Positions 35,201 to 47,417 of a DNA stretch of 64,000 nucleotides are shown one piece after another. The first letter of the stretch is position 1. Each line of letters starts with the position of its first letter. The translations under genes and the position numbers were made by a program. The notes beneath the pieces were generated by a model, which had not been told where the DNA came from, made no database searches, and saw nothing but the letters and a program-made list of their open reading frames with translations. The DNA is taken from assembly GCF_002288925.2 (NCBI RefSeq), contig NW_022098004.1, positions 15,456,983 to 15,520,982 on the forward strand, written 5' to 3'. Origin of the DNA: Delphinapterus leucas. Lineage: Eukaryota > Chordata > Mammalia > Artiodactyla > Monodontidae.

Positions 35201-36200
35201 TTCTTTCTACTAACTTTGTGTTTTGTTTGTTCTTTCTATAGTTGCTTTAGTTGTAAGGTTAGGTTTTTTATTTGAGATTTTTCTTATTTCCTGAGGTAAG
35301 ATTGTATTGCTATAAACTTCCCTCTTAGAACTGTTTTTGCTGTGTCCCGTAGGTTTTGGATTGTCATGTTTTTCTTGTCAGTTGTCTCTAGGTATTTTTT
35401 GATGTCTTCTTTGATTTCTTGAGTGATCCATTGGTTATTTAGTAACATATTGTTTAGCTACCATGTGTTTGTGTTTTTTACAGTTTTTTTCCCTCTGTAA
35501 TTGATTTCTAATCTCATACCGTTGTGGTTGGAAAAGATGCTTGATATGTTTTCAATTTTCTAAAATTTACCGAGGCTTGATTTTTGACCTAAGATGTGAT
35601 CTATCCTGAAGAAAGTTCATTTGCACTCGAGTAAAAATATACTCTGCTGCTTTTGGATGGAGTGTCTTATAAATATGAATGAAGTCTATCTGGTCTAATG
35701 TGTCATTTAAGGCTTGTGTTTCCTTATTAATTTTCTGTTTGAATGATCTGTCCATTGATGAAAGTGGGGTGTTAAATTCCTCCACTATTATTGTATTCTG
35801 TCAATTTCTCCTTTTATGGCTGTTGGCATTTGCCTTATATTTTGTGGTGTTTCTATGTTGGGTGCATATATATATATATACAATTGTTATATCTTCTTGG
35901 ATTTATTCCTTGTGTAGTGTCCTTCCTTGTCTCTTGTAACAGTCTTTATTTTAAAGTCTGTTTTGTCTGATATGAGTATTGCTACTCTCACTTTCTTTTG
36001 ATTTCCATTTGCATGGAATATATTTTTTCATGCCCTAACTTTCAGTCTGTATGTGTCCCTAGATCTTAAGTGGGTTTTTTGTGGACAGAATGTATATGAG
36101 TCTTGTTTTTGTATCCATTCAGCCATTCTATGTCTTTTGGTTGGAGCATTTAATGCATTTACATTTAAGGTAATTCTCGATACATATGTACCTATTGCCA
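32220..36200 (-). pseudogene. L1-C ORF2, broken
   Basis: Open pieces lie at 32902-32564 (C-terminal Cys region [20 protein letters not shown]), 33429-33193, 34004-33723, 34116-33910, 34785-34369 ([19 protein letters not shown]) and 35785-35567. The RT catalytic box reads FAPD at 33920-33909 instead of FADD. The endonuclease box that should read GDFNTP reads EEFNTP at the start of the 35785 piece. Two active-site losses plus frameshifts and a SINE at 34903-35118 make it dead. The N-terminal boundary is estimated. Confidence 0.9.
34903..35118 (-). mobile_element. CHR-type SINE inside L1-C ORF2
   Basis: Reverse-oriented tRNA-derived SINE. Its degenerate A-tail is the T-rich stretch 34903-34926. 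The target duplication CAGCTTTTAGTTT occurs at 34890-34902 and 35120-35132. Point changes in the body (GGGGCACAGG, TGATCCGCGG) distinguish it from the other copies. Confidence 0.94.
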
Positions 36201-36899
36201 TTTACGTAATTGTTTTGGGCTTGTTTTTATAGGTCTTTTTTCTTCCCTTCCTCTTTTGTTCTCGTCTCTCGTGGTTTGATGACCATCTTTAGGTTTGTAT
36301 TTGGGTTGCTTTTTCTTTTTTGTGTGTGTATCTATTGTAGTTTTTTGGTTTGCATTTCCTATGAGGTTTTGATAAAGCAGTCTACGTACAAGGTTGTTTT
36401 AAGTTGCTGGTCTCTTATTTTCAAATGCAATTTCCATTTCCTGCCTCTGTTCTCTCCTCATCTCATGGTTGCTGGTTTTGTTATCATATTTGTGTATGGC
36501 TTATTTCCTGCTTTTGCTATATCTTTGCCTTTATGCGTGAGCTTTCCCACTTGTGATTTTCTTGTTCCTAGTTGTGGCCTCCTTATGTTTTTTTCCCCTG
36601 CATAGAGAAGTTCCTTTAGTATTTGTTGTAAAGCTGGTTTGGTGGTGCTGAGTTCTCTTAGCTTTTGCTTATCCTTAAAGCTTTTGATTTCTCCATAGAA
36701 TATGAATGAGAGCCTTGCTGGGTAGAGTATTCTTGGTTGTAGGTTTTTCCCTTTCATCACTTTAAATATATCATGCCACTTCTTTCTGGCATGCAGAGTT
36801 TCTGCTGAAAAATTAGCTAATGACTTTATGGGGATTCTCTTGTATGTAATTTGCTGCTTTTCCCTTGTTGCTTTTAATTTTTTTTTTGTATTTAATTTT

Positions 36900-37845
36900 T
36901 GTTAGTTTGAGTAATATGTGTCTTGGCATGTTCCTCCTTGGGTTTATCCTGTATGGGACTCTCTGCACTTCCTGGATTTGAGTGAATATTTATTTCCCCG
37001 TGTTAGGGAATTTTTTCACTGTAATCTCTTCAAATATTTTCTCAGGCCCTTTCTCTTTTTCTTCTTCTTCTAGGACCTGTATAATTCGATTGTTTGTGCT
37101 TTTAATGTTCTCCCAGAGATTTTTGAGAGTGTCCTCATTTCTTTCCATTCTTTTTTCTTTACTCAGTTCCACAGCAGTGATTTCCACCATTCTGTCTTCC
37201 AGCTCACTTATCCGTTCCTCTGCCTCAGTTATTCTGCTATTGATTCCTTCTAGTGTATTTTTCATTTCAGTTATTGTAGTGTTCATCTCTGTTTCTTTGT
37301 TCTTTAGTTTCTCTGTGTCTTTTTTAAACATTTCTTGTATCTTCTCAATTCGTGCCTCTATTCTCTTTCTGAGACCTTGAATCATGTTTACTGTCATTAC
37401 TCTGAATTCTTTTTCAGGTAGATTGCCTATATCCTCTCTTTATTTTTGAATTTATTTATTTATTTATTTTTAGCTGTGTTGGGTCTTTGTTGCTGTGCAC
37501 GGGCTTCCTCTACTTGCAGCAAGCAGGGGCTACTCTTTGTTGTGGTGCACGGGCTCCTCATTGCAGTGGCTTCTCTTGTTGCGGAGCATGGGCTTTAGTT
37601 GCGCGGGCTTCAGTTGTGGCTCGCGGACTGTAGAGTGCAGCTCAGTAGTTGTGGCACACCGGCTTAGTTGCTCCGTGGCATGTGGGATCTTCCCAGGCCA
37701 GAGCTTGAACCCATGTCCCCTGCATTGGCAGGCAGATTCTTAAGCACTGTGCCACCAGGGAAGCCCCCTATATCATCCTTAATTTAGTAATTCTTGAAGG
37801 TTTTATCTTTTTCCTTTGTCTGCAACATATTTCTTTGTCATCTCA
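36900..37845 (-). pseudogene. L1-C ORF1, broken by a SINE
   Basis: The frame 37397-36990 (135 codons) reads a long coiled coil (RIEARIEKIQEMFKKDTEK, then EGINSRITEAEERISELEDR) followed by the start of the RNA-recognition domain (NLWENIKSTNNRIIQVLEEE). This is the best preserved ORF1 in the window. The N-terminal part is separated from it by a 326-bp SINE at 37441-37766. Confidence 0.88.
37441..37766 (-). mobile_element. Longer CHR/Bov-tA-related SINE inside L1-C ORF1
   Basis: A 326-bp relative of the short SINEs: same tRNA-derived head at the right (CCACCAGGGAAGCCC at its edge), but with an extended internal part made of recurring (T)AGTTG(C/T)GGC-like units, and a (TTTA)n tail at 37448-37468. 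The flanks CCTATATCCTCTC and CCTATATCATCC form an imperfect target duplication. Confidence 0.88.
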
Positions 37846-39628
37846 TTTTGTTTAACTTACTGTGTTTTTGGTCTCCTTTCTACAGGCTGCAGGATTGTAG
37901 TTCCTCTTTCTTCTGGTGTCTTCCCCCTAGTGGGTGAGGTTGGTCCAGAGGCTTGTACCATTATACCTTTCATAGGGGGTTTGACTGATGTTTTGGTGAC
38001 CAGAGCCTACCCTGGATATTGAGCAGGGCACCCCCTTTGCTCTGTGGTTGTCACTGCCCTGTCAGGGGCAGGGTCTGTTCTCTAGTTGTTGGAGTAGAGG
38101 CCCCATATCTGTTTCTTAGCTTTCTTTCTGATCTGCAGTGCACGGTAGGTGGGATTGGAGCCCTCCCACTGGGAGAGAAACCACTGGGTATTCTCCTTTG
38201 GAGCTCTTCACTTGTGAATGTGCTCTGTTGTGTCCCCTTTCACCCATTGTGTGGGCTCACAAAGTACACTGTTGTTGACACTGCTCTCCGTCCCACCTTA
38301 TCTGTGGGTATGCTGGCAGTTGGCCCTGGTGACTCTCAGGCATTGTTTTCACCAAGCCACCAGTGCATATCCACTGAGGTCAGGTCCTAGGACTGCACTT
38401 GGACCCACAGTGGGAGCTATGGAGGCAGCTCAGACTCTGGCTTTGCCAAACCTCCATGTGTTCATGCCCACAAAGCTCACAGCTGCTAAAGCCAGACCTG
38501 TCCCAGCAGCAGGAGCACTTGTTGTCCTTTTGGCTATTTCACAGGTGGTGAATTTAGGAGACCGTCTGGGGAGGTGTAGCTCTGTGGTTTGTGCAGCTGT
38601 GAGGAGAGATTTCAGCTCTTCTTCCTTAGTCACAGGGCTCCTGGGGCTCAGCTCTGATTTCAGCCCTACCTCTGCCTGTATTCCTTACACTGGAGTCTGC
38701 TCCAGAGGTTGCCAGAGCACAGGAGGAGCCCATCAGGCAGGAAAGAGCCAAGGAGGCAATTAGGGTGAGTGGGCCACCCGGGCTGGAGGGTGCTAGGGTA
38801 GCGATTGGAATGCACGAGCCCATCAGGCGGCAGTCGGGGTGAGTGGACTGCCCAGGCAGGATGGTGCTGGGGTAGCGAGCGGTGGGGGAAGGGGGGCGGT
38901 GCAGAGGAGGCGATGCCAGTGGCATGTGAGCCGGCTACTGTGGGAGCCCTCCCTGATTGCCCATGGAGGCAGGGGCCAGCATGTGAGGAGAGAAGCTGCA
39001 GTGGCGGCCCCCCCACCCTTTGCACGTCACTCAGTAATGGCACTTTTCTTCTGTGGCCATCCGGACTTCCTCCACGAGCATTTCCAGTTGCAGAACTCCT
39101 CACTCCCATCCCCTTAGGCTGTCTCCTCACAGCCAACAATGGTCCCCTCCCTGGGCCTGCTCTCCAAGCCCCATGTTCCAGCACCCCACCCCTGTGTGCA
39201 CTGGCAGACACCCTTCTCAGGCTGGGGCGTGCAGGGCTGTGGCACTGACCATCTGTGTAAGTCTCAGCCTGTCCTATCTGCCACAGGCCGGTTGCTGGTC
39301 TCTCCTCCGAGCCTCTGAAGCTCCCCTTCTGTCCCCGCTGATCTCCCTTCCAGGGAGGGAGCTTCCTGAGATGCGGGAACCTCTGCTCACTTCCAGCTCC
39401 CCACCAGGGGTGCAAGTCCTGTTCCGTTTCCTCTCCTCTTCCTCTTCTCCTCTTCTTTCTTTCATCCTACCCAGTTACGTGTGGATCTTTCTTGTCCTTT
39501 TAGGTGTCCTCTGCTAGCGTTCAGCAGGTGCTCTGTTAGAATTGTTCCATATGTAGATGTATTCTTGATGCGTTTGTGGGGAGATATGAACTCCACGTCC
39601 TCCTCCTCCTCCACCATCTTGGAAAGTC
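37845..39628 (-). promoter_or_regulatory. L1-C 5' UTR, long and GC-rich
   Basis: About 1.8 kb of GC-rich sequence upstream of ORF1, nearly twice as long as in L1-B and not obviously similar to it. A unit of about 90 bp is repeated in tandem starting at 38726 and 38816 (each opening GAGCCCATCAGGC and including the GGGTGAGTG and TGCT(A/G)GGGTAGCGA stretches), in the manner of L1 promoter monomers. Long open frames occur on both strands (249 codons minus at 39415-38666; 147 codons plus at 38805-39248), as expected where GC is high. Confidence 0.75.
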
Positions 39629-39680
39629 TTGATGCTTTTTAAAAGTTTTCTCAACATGAAAAAGTCTGTATGAGCCTTCT

Positions 39681-39894
39681 TTTTTTTTTTTTTTTTTTTT
39701 TTATGGTACGTGGGCCTCTCACTGTTGTGGCCTCTCCCGTTGCGGAGCACAGGCTCCGGACGCGCAGGCTCAGCGGCCATGGCCCACGGGCCCAGCCACT
39801 CCGTAGCATGTGGGATCTTCCTGGACCGGGGCACAAACCCGTGTCCCCTGCATCGGCAGGCGGACTCTCAACCACTGCGCCACCAGGGAAGCCC
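39681..39894 (-). mobile_element. CHR-type SINE just outside L1-C
   Basis: A textbook copy in reverse orientation with a T-run of about 20 (39682-39702), flanked by the exact 8-bp duplication GAGCCTTC at 39673-39680 and 39895-39902. It lies about 50 bp beyond the 5' end of L1-C. The frames at 39514-39947 are SINE translations. Confidence 0.96.
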
Positions 39895-39902
39895 GAGCCT
39901 TC

Positions 39903-42900
39903 ATTTTTTATGGTTTTAGAATAAGAATACTTTTTTAACCTTTTCACTTAAAAATATTCATAATCATGAGAGCACACATAATGTTTAAGCTCAGTAAGTT
40001 GCAGGTGGCAGCAAATATATGAGAATCAATGAGTGTAAAGGAATATTTGAGATCTTGTCTCAAACTCCTCCTTTTATACCTAACATCGTGGACAGCACAG
40101 AGTTGAAGGAAAGACCACCCCCACATGGTTGGTGAAAGGGTGTTAGACCATAAAATAAATTGATTTTTTGGTTTTTGAGAAACTGAGGAGAATCCTACAC
40201 TGGATGGAAGACTGGACCAAATCATTTCTAAGGTCCCTTCTCATGCTTTGAGGATATTTTGTGTTAATCGTTTTGCTACTTGAATACCTGTAAGTATAAA
40301 CACAATTTGCTTGTTTTGAAATCTTTACAAAACAAAATAGAATATCACCCATTCACTTCTTTCAGTAAACCTCCCCACTGTTAGAGAACAGCTCTTCAAA
40401 ATAAAATATAGCAAATATCACATATACAGCAAGAATATATAAAGCACAATAAGAACTCCCTTAATTTGGGCTCTAGTTGCCTTGGTGGTATGCTTGGTAT
40501 TACATTATTCATTATTAGAAAGCCTAATCTTAACTCTAATTAAATTCAGAATTCCAAATATCAGAAGGATGGAGAGGTTAAAAGGTTAGACATAAGCACC
40601 TTTATCATTAATTCTTTGAAAAACTTCATGATAAGAAATTAAAAAAGGGGCATGATGCTTCTATACCTGAACAGTTCACACTGTTCATTATTGTCTTAGA
40701 TATTTTTATAGCAAACTCCAAGAAGATACCTTCTTTATATTCCTGAGGTAACTGTCATAATTTTATTCTCACCCATCTGTCAGAGGCATAGTTGTCATTT
40801 CTACAGTCACTTCAACAATAGATAGTAAACTGATCATATCCACCAATTTAAAGCATAGAAGAATCTGGTTTACTAATTTTGCTCATCTAGAATGTAATTA
40901 GTTTCTTTAGAAAGCTTCATATTCCTCAATATCCTTGTCATCCTAGATGCCATTAGTTACTATTTTAAAATTTTTATTTAGTCTGTATCGCTTCCTTAGA
41001 AACTAAGACTGTTCCCTTGACCGTGAGTTCTTTGCTGCCTAGCATGTCTTTTTATCTTGAAATCTTTCACCATGTTATAGTCAAAATATTAGGAGCCATT
41101 TTGACTATTTATAGTTGAGAAGGGCTCCTGATCTTAGGTAGGGTCAGTTATCTTTCATTTTAATCATTTCCCTATTATTCTTCATTAAAATGACAGCCGT
41201 GAATTCTGGCCTTTACCAGCTTCCTGTATTTCCATCAAATAACTTTTATGATGGATTGTTAAACAGAAACTGAGCAGCAAGATGTTTGTTACAATTGAAT
41301 GCAAACTTGGTTAAACAGTAGTGAAATTAAATTGTTGAACTGTTTCCTTTGCTTTTTACAGGAGGAAGAGTTTATTAGTCCATTTCATTTTGCAAATTTC
41401 CAGATTTCTCTGGATTTTCCTTTAATCTTTGTATCATGGTAGGTGATAGATTTCTCTTATTTGTTCCACCACCTGGAAGCACCTTTGAAAAGAAGTATTG
41501 AGTAGCCTTCCTGACTCTTCAGATTTCATCCTAAGACCCATTTAGCCTATGACTTTTGATCCTCTCCATAATAAACCAGTCAAAATCCATATCCACCCTC
41601 TAAGAAGTCTTAAGATTTCTCTGTCTTTCATTCACTCTGAAGCTTAGCTATCAGTCCATTATCATCATCCTTCTTGCTTTACTTGAGCTGTCAGCACCTG
41701 TGATGTATTGATCTTTATATAGGCATGGATTGGGATAATCTCATGTAACTGGCATCTTTAAATAAACTCTATATTGTTAAAATGTATTTTATATTTGTAA
41801 ACTTCAAGATAGGTTTTGGTTAAATGTAGAATATGTTTATTTCCAACATCCTTACTACTGCCAAGTATAACACAAGCTCTGGATTCTTTATAATGTGCAC
41901 AAAGATGAGAAATACTCTCTTTTTGCTACTACAGTAATTCTGAAGTTGTAAAACTTCAGTCCTGACAACAGTTAAAATACACAAACACTTGTATGTACAT
42001 CTGTGATTTAGAAATAAAGACCTAAGGGGAAAAGGAGTTGGTATGATATAGGTCAAGAAATTTGCTGCTAGACCTGGATTTTTTGGATTCTGATGTTGGT
42101 TTTTCATGTAGATTTTGGTAGAATATGTTCCAACATTCCATTCTGAATATAATCAATATAGTCATAATGTATAAACAGGCTTTATGATATAAGTATAACA
42201 TGTGACTTGCCATACTTTGTCATACCTATAGCTGAACCAGCATGGTACTCAGTTTCCAGAAGTAATGCCAAAGTATATTTGTGGGAGTCACTAGTTGTTC
42301 ACCACTCTTCAAATCTCAGAAAGTTAGAGATTTCTAGGAGCCCTTATAACTTACTATGGATCTGACGTTCATGACGTGTAAATTTTTTTTCTAATTTATC
42401 AGGTCCTACTACTGCTTTTGGGTAATGAATTAAGTTTAGGAACCATAGTTATTACATAAATTTACATTACCTTACTATATGGGTTTGTCCTAGATTCTGA
42501 AAAGTATTTTTAGGGAACATTTGGAAGATGATGGGGGATATTTTCTTGCTACTTCTATGAAAATTAAGATTAGAATTACTGATTGCCTCATTTTGTCTAG
42601 TTATTTCAGAAATTCATCATTTTAAAGATATGATTACTATTTCACTTTAACAAATAGGTAATTTGTTTTGAGTCTGGCTGTTCCATTTTTGTCTTCATCT
42701 TTTATGTTACTCAGTTGTTCTGTCTCTTCAGAGAATCTCCCTAAGAATTTTTTCCTAACTACAGATTATTGCTGCTTATTTTTCATACTTTTATTTAGAA
42801 CCAAATATTAAAATAATTATGGAATTGTCCTAATTATGACATTAAATTTCCATTCTATTATTATTGTCATTCACATATTCTAATCATTAAATGAGATCTC

Positions 42901-45900
42901 TGCACTCTTTTTTGTATTATTGTAATCTACTTCCTATACTATGTAGAAAAAAAGCAAGCAAGTATTCCAAACTTTGAGTTCCAAAATGTAACACCATTTA
43001 GATCATTTGGAAAACTTCATCTACTATTTATCTTCTAATCTTTTCATCATAATTTGAATTCACTGAGTTATTGTTACTTTATAGGGATGTTGACATTTAT
43101 TAAAGGTATTCATAATAGAATCTATAATATCTTTCAAATTGGTGTTCCCATTTAGATTTCTGAAGCATCCCTGACTTCTACAAATATCTCTAAATGCCAG
43201 TTTAAAATGTTTTCTTTTCTCTTCCCAACTCATTTCCTCCCATACTACTCAATCTTTTCCACAAAATTTTGATAAGAAATTTCAAAAGAGTCACATCTTT
43301 TCCTTGTGCATAAAATCTAGGAGTAGGATATGTGTTCCATTAACTTAAAAAAAAAGAGTCAATGCTTAGTTTAGACACTGACAAAAAGGGAAAGTAATGT
43401 AGGGTTTAACTCCATTTCTCATAGTTTTTCTATTATTATTCCTTTCACCGTAGAGGACTATTCCTTATTCTTGGCTTATTAATCAAACTCTAACATACAG
43501 TATGATGAGCTTTTAGTTCACTTTCTTTTGCACTCAGTTCATTACAACTGCATGTAATCAGGCAATATGTGACCGAAATGAAATACTGGGACTTCAGTGT
43601 CACCTTTACAGACTCTGTCATGTAGAAATCAGCCCATGATACTTTTATTTTCTTGGAATCTATTCATTATCACAAGAGGTTTTTAAAATAATAAGTCAGT
43701 ATTGCAAAATACCTCATGATGTCCAAATATTCTTGCTCTCTCCATTCTAAATTGTCATTAAGTAAATTCCAAGTTTTATGAAAAGCCTATATGGTTTATT
43801 TGATAAGGATTATTTAGGAAAAATTCGGGTTGCTAGTAATCAATTAGTCATCTTTCTCTTCGCTCTTTACATATGAATTAGCAATGAGTTTATAGTTTTC
43901 ATGGAACTTATGCCAGGCTATGTAACACAAGGTTTCAAATTCTGTTACCTTGAGAATGTGGAAGTAGAATCTTTTTGCCTGTCAGTTTTTTGTTTGTCCT
44001 TTCATAATGGGTTTAACACTGGACTCCAAGATTAATTACGGGTGTTCCATAGTTTCATTCTTGAGACTACTTCATACAAAACTGTAGCTTTAAATATAAT
44101 TACATAAATTGTTCTTTACAATCTCCTTATTCTTTACAATCTTTACAATCTCCTTATTAACCCTTTAGGTTTCAACTTTTGGGTGCAGTTGCTGGTGTCT
44201 TGTATAATGTTCTTAATTTTCTTATTTTTAACCTTTTTACAGAAAGTTAAGCAAAAGAGCTATTTAACATTCCTGCCAGATCTCACTTTTTGTGCTTTGT
44301 AGTGTCCTATCCCACTCTCTTCTGAATCTATTTTTAATCCCTTTTGATTTCCTTTAACTGCCATATTGAGCATTATTTTGTTTTGGTTTTTTGTCTCCTA
44401 TTTTAAGTCTGCTTTCCTTGATGATTAGCATATTATGTCCTTTCATTCTCCCCTTTTCTATTTCCTATACAGTTTCTTAAATTCATTTCTCATTTATTCA
44501 TTTCATTTATAATATTCTTCATTTTAACTGTATGCTTTTCAAAAAGTATACAGTTGTAACTGCAACCCTCCTTTACATCATAAATTTGATTAATTTGTGA
44601 CTACAACCCCCAAGTTTTTTCCTGCCTTTAAATATGCTTTCATTTATCTTTAGAGGTTAAAAACTCAAGATTAAAGACAAGCCATGGGCAACTGATAAAA
44701 GGGAATTTATGCCAATTTGGGAGTGGTGAAAATTGGGCTAGCATTATGGTTCCTCCTAGAGCTACTTGGTGGACTTCGTTAACCCAAACAGTTATTCAGT
44801 GCATCACTTATACTGGCACTTATATCTGCCTGTGCCTTTTATCATAACTCTCGCTCTTAAAACTGAGTTGCTTTGACTTGGAGGCTCATTGTATATTCCT
44901 CCATAAGCATATCTCAACTCCTAAAGATTGCTTAAAAGGAGGAAGGACTAGAGGTACCCTAGTCATGACAAGTGGTTCAGATCTGAAAGATACACACAAT
45001 TCGAAATGCTTCACTTCCTTTCTGAAACACATTTATGATCTCATTAGAAGTGGTTTCACTGAAGCAAAAATGCTTAGGTTTGCATCTCTCCATTGTTTAA
45101 GGCTAACTCTGTAGACTTGGTATCACATTATCAGTGTTCTGTCCTTGAACCATAGCAGATTGTGCTCCAGAGTCACCTAGCAATATGTTCAGCTTCTTAG
45201 CTGTTCATGTCTCCTCTTATCCTACATTTTATTTCGGGTGGGCTATATCATTTAACAAGTCTTGTTTATTATTACTTTATAGGTTCACTTTCAATTTGCA
45301 ATTATAAAATAAACATTTTCATTTACAAAAAATATATTTACCCAGATATTTAAAACCATACTGATAATTGGGGTTTATTTTTCCAAAGAGTAAGAATTTT
45401 TGAATAAAATTTTGAGAGAATGAAAACTGAAATTCTACAATTCTATATTTATATAATACCACTCTCATGGACAAACAGAAAAGTGGAGAGAGAGAGAAAA
45501 CAATAGCAGCTTTTAAAAGAATAAATGAGAAGAGTAAAGTCTGAAGAAAAGACAGAAATCAAGAACAGTTATTTCTGTCACAGTTAATCTAAAGCCTTGT
45601 AAATAAAACTGAGGACAGTTGATAGATTAGAAGAATAAAGAACAGAAATAATATTTTACAGTAGGATTAGTTCACTTGGAGGGTACCTAGTGCTTGTGGA
45701 AAGTGTAAAGGAGGTGGAAGAGAGAAGACATAGAGAAAACACTAAATTATCTTTCAGCATTTTAAATTATTCCTGCAGATCCTATTACAGTAGAGGGTTG
45801 AAAAAAGCCTACAGAACAAATCATAAGAATTCCTGTATCCAGCTGTCCACCAACCACTAAAGAAAACTGGGAGAGGCAATAAAAGATGTATTCACCTCCC

Positions 45901-46335
45901 ATTCACCACTATGTCACCATCAGATGCAGATGATGTTTAGCAGCACTGCGGAGCTAAAATTTGATACAAATTAGTATGTACTTCTGGACTTCTGATATTT
46001 TCCCTTCCACCAATTCAGAATAACTCAGGCTTTTCCTCTTATTTTCCTAAGGAGAACATCATCTGATTCGTTTTCTTTTAGACAAATTTTCAAAATGTAG
46101 GAGTGAGTTTTTGTTCTTGCACCAGAGTTAATATTGAGTTTGTGGTATAATTTTTGAAAGGCAACATCTGTTCTTCTATTCCATTGCTTCCTCTAGCTTT
46201 AGTAATAAAATGTCACAACTTCTTGGACATGTTCTTTAAACTGCCCTACTTTCATTCTTAGTATTTTGAGGGGACCAAGCAGAAAGCAATAAACTAATGG
46301 CAGAATTGAGTGTAAGCTTCAGTGTAAAGTATGTA

Positions 46336-46378
<43 letters not shown>

Positions 46379-47415
46379 GAACCAGAGACTGAACCATAAG
46401 CAAAAATCATCAGATGATGAGTATAAATGTCAGTTGAATAAGAACCCTATACCCAAGTAACAAGTTGAGTTACTAAGCAAGAGCTATTTGGGATAGTCTA
46501 ATGGGCAAGAATAGAATTATCTATGTACCAATTTTCCCATTCAATTCAATAATCTTGCTTTCATATTTACAAAACTAAAATTTGAAATGACATTTTTGCT
46601 AAATGAATGCTTTTCCCTTACTATCCAAGGAATGCTCAAAGCAAAATTTTTAGAGAAGAGGTCAGAAAAGTGTCATTGATATAGTCTCACTCATCACATG
46701 GTTAAGCCAACAATAACTTCACTGCTTGTACTTCAAAAACAGTTTTTATAGAGCCCTTGAATTACTTTATTAGTAAGTGCTTTCTCTCTCATTTTTGTAA
46801 TAAGTTCTATTCCAAAAGCACAGAGTAGGAAAAATAATTTAAATATTTTATACTAAAGAACATGCCATAAAATTAACATTTTCTGAAACATGTCCGTGAT
46901 CTCCTGGAAGAAAACCTATGATAAATGTATTAGTTCATCATTTTTTTTTCTAATTTTATTCCTTGTTGGCTTCTTCCTTTTATCCCCATTTCAATCTTTA
47001 TTCTGTCTGGTAGGAGTATGGATGTCTATCAAAACTTTAATTCTCAATCTTACCTTCTATCACTTCTTTTTAATTATATTTTGGTTAGTAATCTATAGTG
47101 TCCAAATATGTTATGCCACAAGGAAATTGTTGTATCCAGTATTATGGCAGTAAGGAATATGGCAGTCACAAAGATCGAAGCATTAATTGTATTTATTGGT
47201 TGGTCATTGCTCCTATGGAAAAGCAGAAGTGTTTAAAGGCTTGCAGATTTCTAAAATACATCTGTGAGCTCGTTAAATACAATGATTTCCATATTTGGAA
47301 TGCTCCATGTAAAATCCCTTTGAAAATACCATGCCAAGCTAAATGTTTACTATACCATGAAAATTCGACGATTTGATAATTTACATAAAATGGCCCACTT
47401 AAAGAAGATCTTGTA
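39903..47415. other. Long AT-rich, mostly repeat-free stretch
   Basis: About 7.5 kb with little recognisable repeat content and no gene-like frame of note. Worth recording: a 77-bp exon-like block at 41362-41438, a short tandem unit TCTTTACAATCTCCTTAT around 44113-44158, and a plus-strand 78-codon frame at 44878-45114 and an 87-92-codon pair at 46890-47376, all without family resemblance. It looks like intergenic or intronic single-copy DNA. Confidence 0.5.
46338..46375. repeat. (TG)n microsatellite
   Basis: An uninterrupted run of about 18 TG units inside the single-copy stretch; likely length-polymorphic. Confidence 0.95.
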
Positions 47416-47417
47416 TT

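Larger units (their letters stand above)
31845..39628 (-). mobile_element. Nearly full-length LINE-1 (L1-C), minus strand
   Basis: Read on the minus strand: a 5' end at about 39628 (AAGATGGTGGAGGAGGAGG), a long GC-rich 5' UTR, ORF1 (about 37845-36900), ORF2 (about 36200-32220) and a 3' UTR to 31845. About 7.8 kb including two SINEs. A (TA)n run of about 30 bp lies in the 3' UTR at 31935-31966. It is inactive because of many frameshifts. Confidence 0.93.

Noticed and set aside
38666..39415. The longest open frame in the window (249 codons, minus strand).
   Set aside because: It lies wholly in the GC-rich 5' UTR of L1-C, has low-complexity Pro/Ser/Leu/Arg composition and follows the tandem unit there. 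It is not a cellular gene.
44878..45114. 78-codon plus-strand frame with an ordinary start codon.
   Set aside because: No domain, no splice or promoter context, and length within chance expectation for 7.5 kb of sequence.
39903..47415. A possible endogenous retrovirus in the repeat-poor region.
   Set aside because: No paired LTRs, primer-binding site or polymerase-like motif could be found on either strand.
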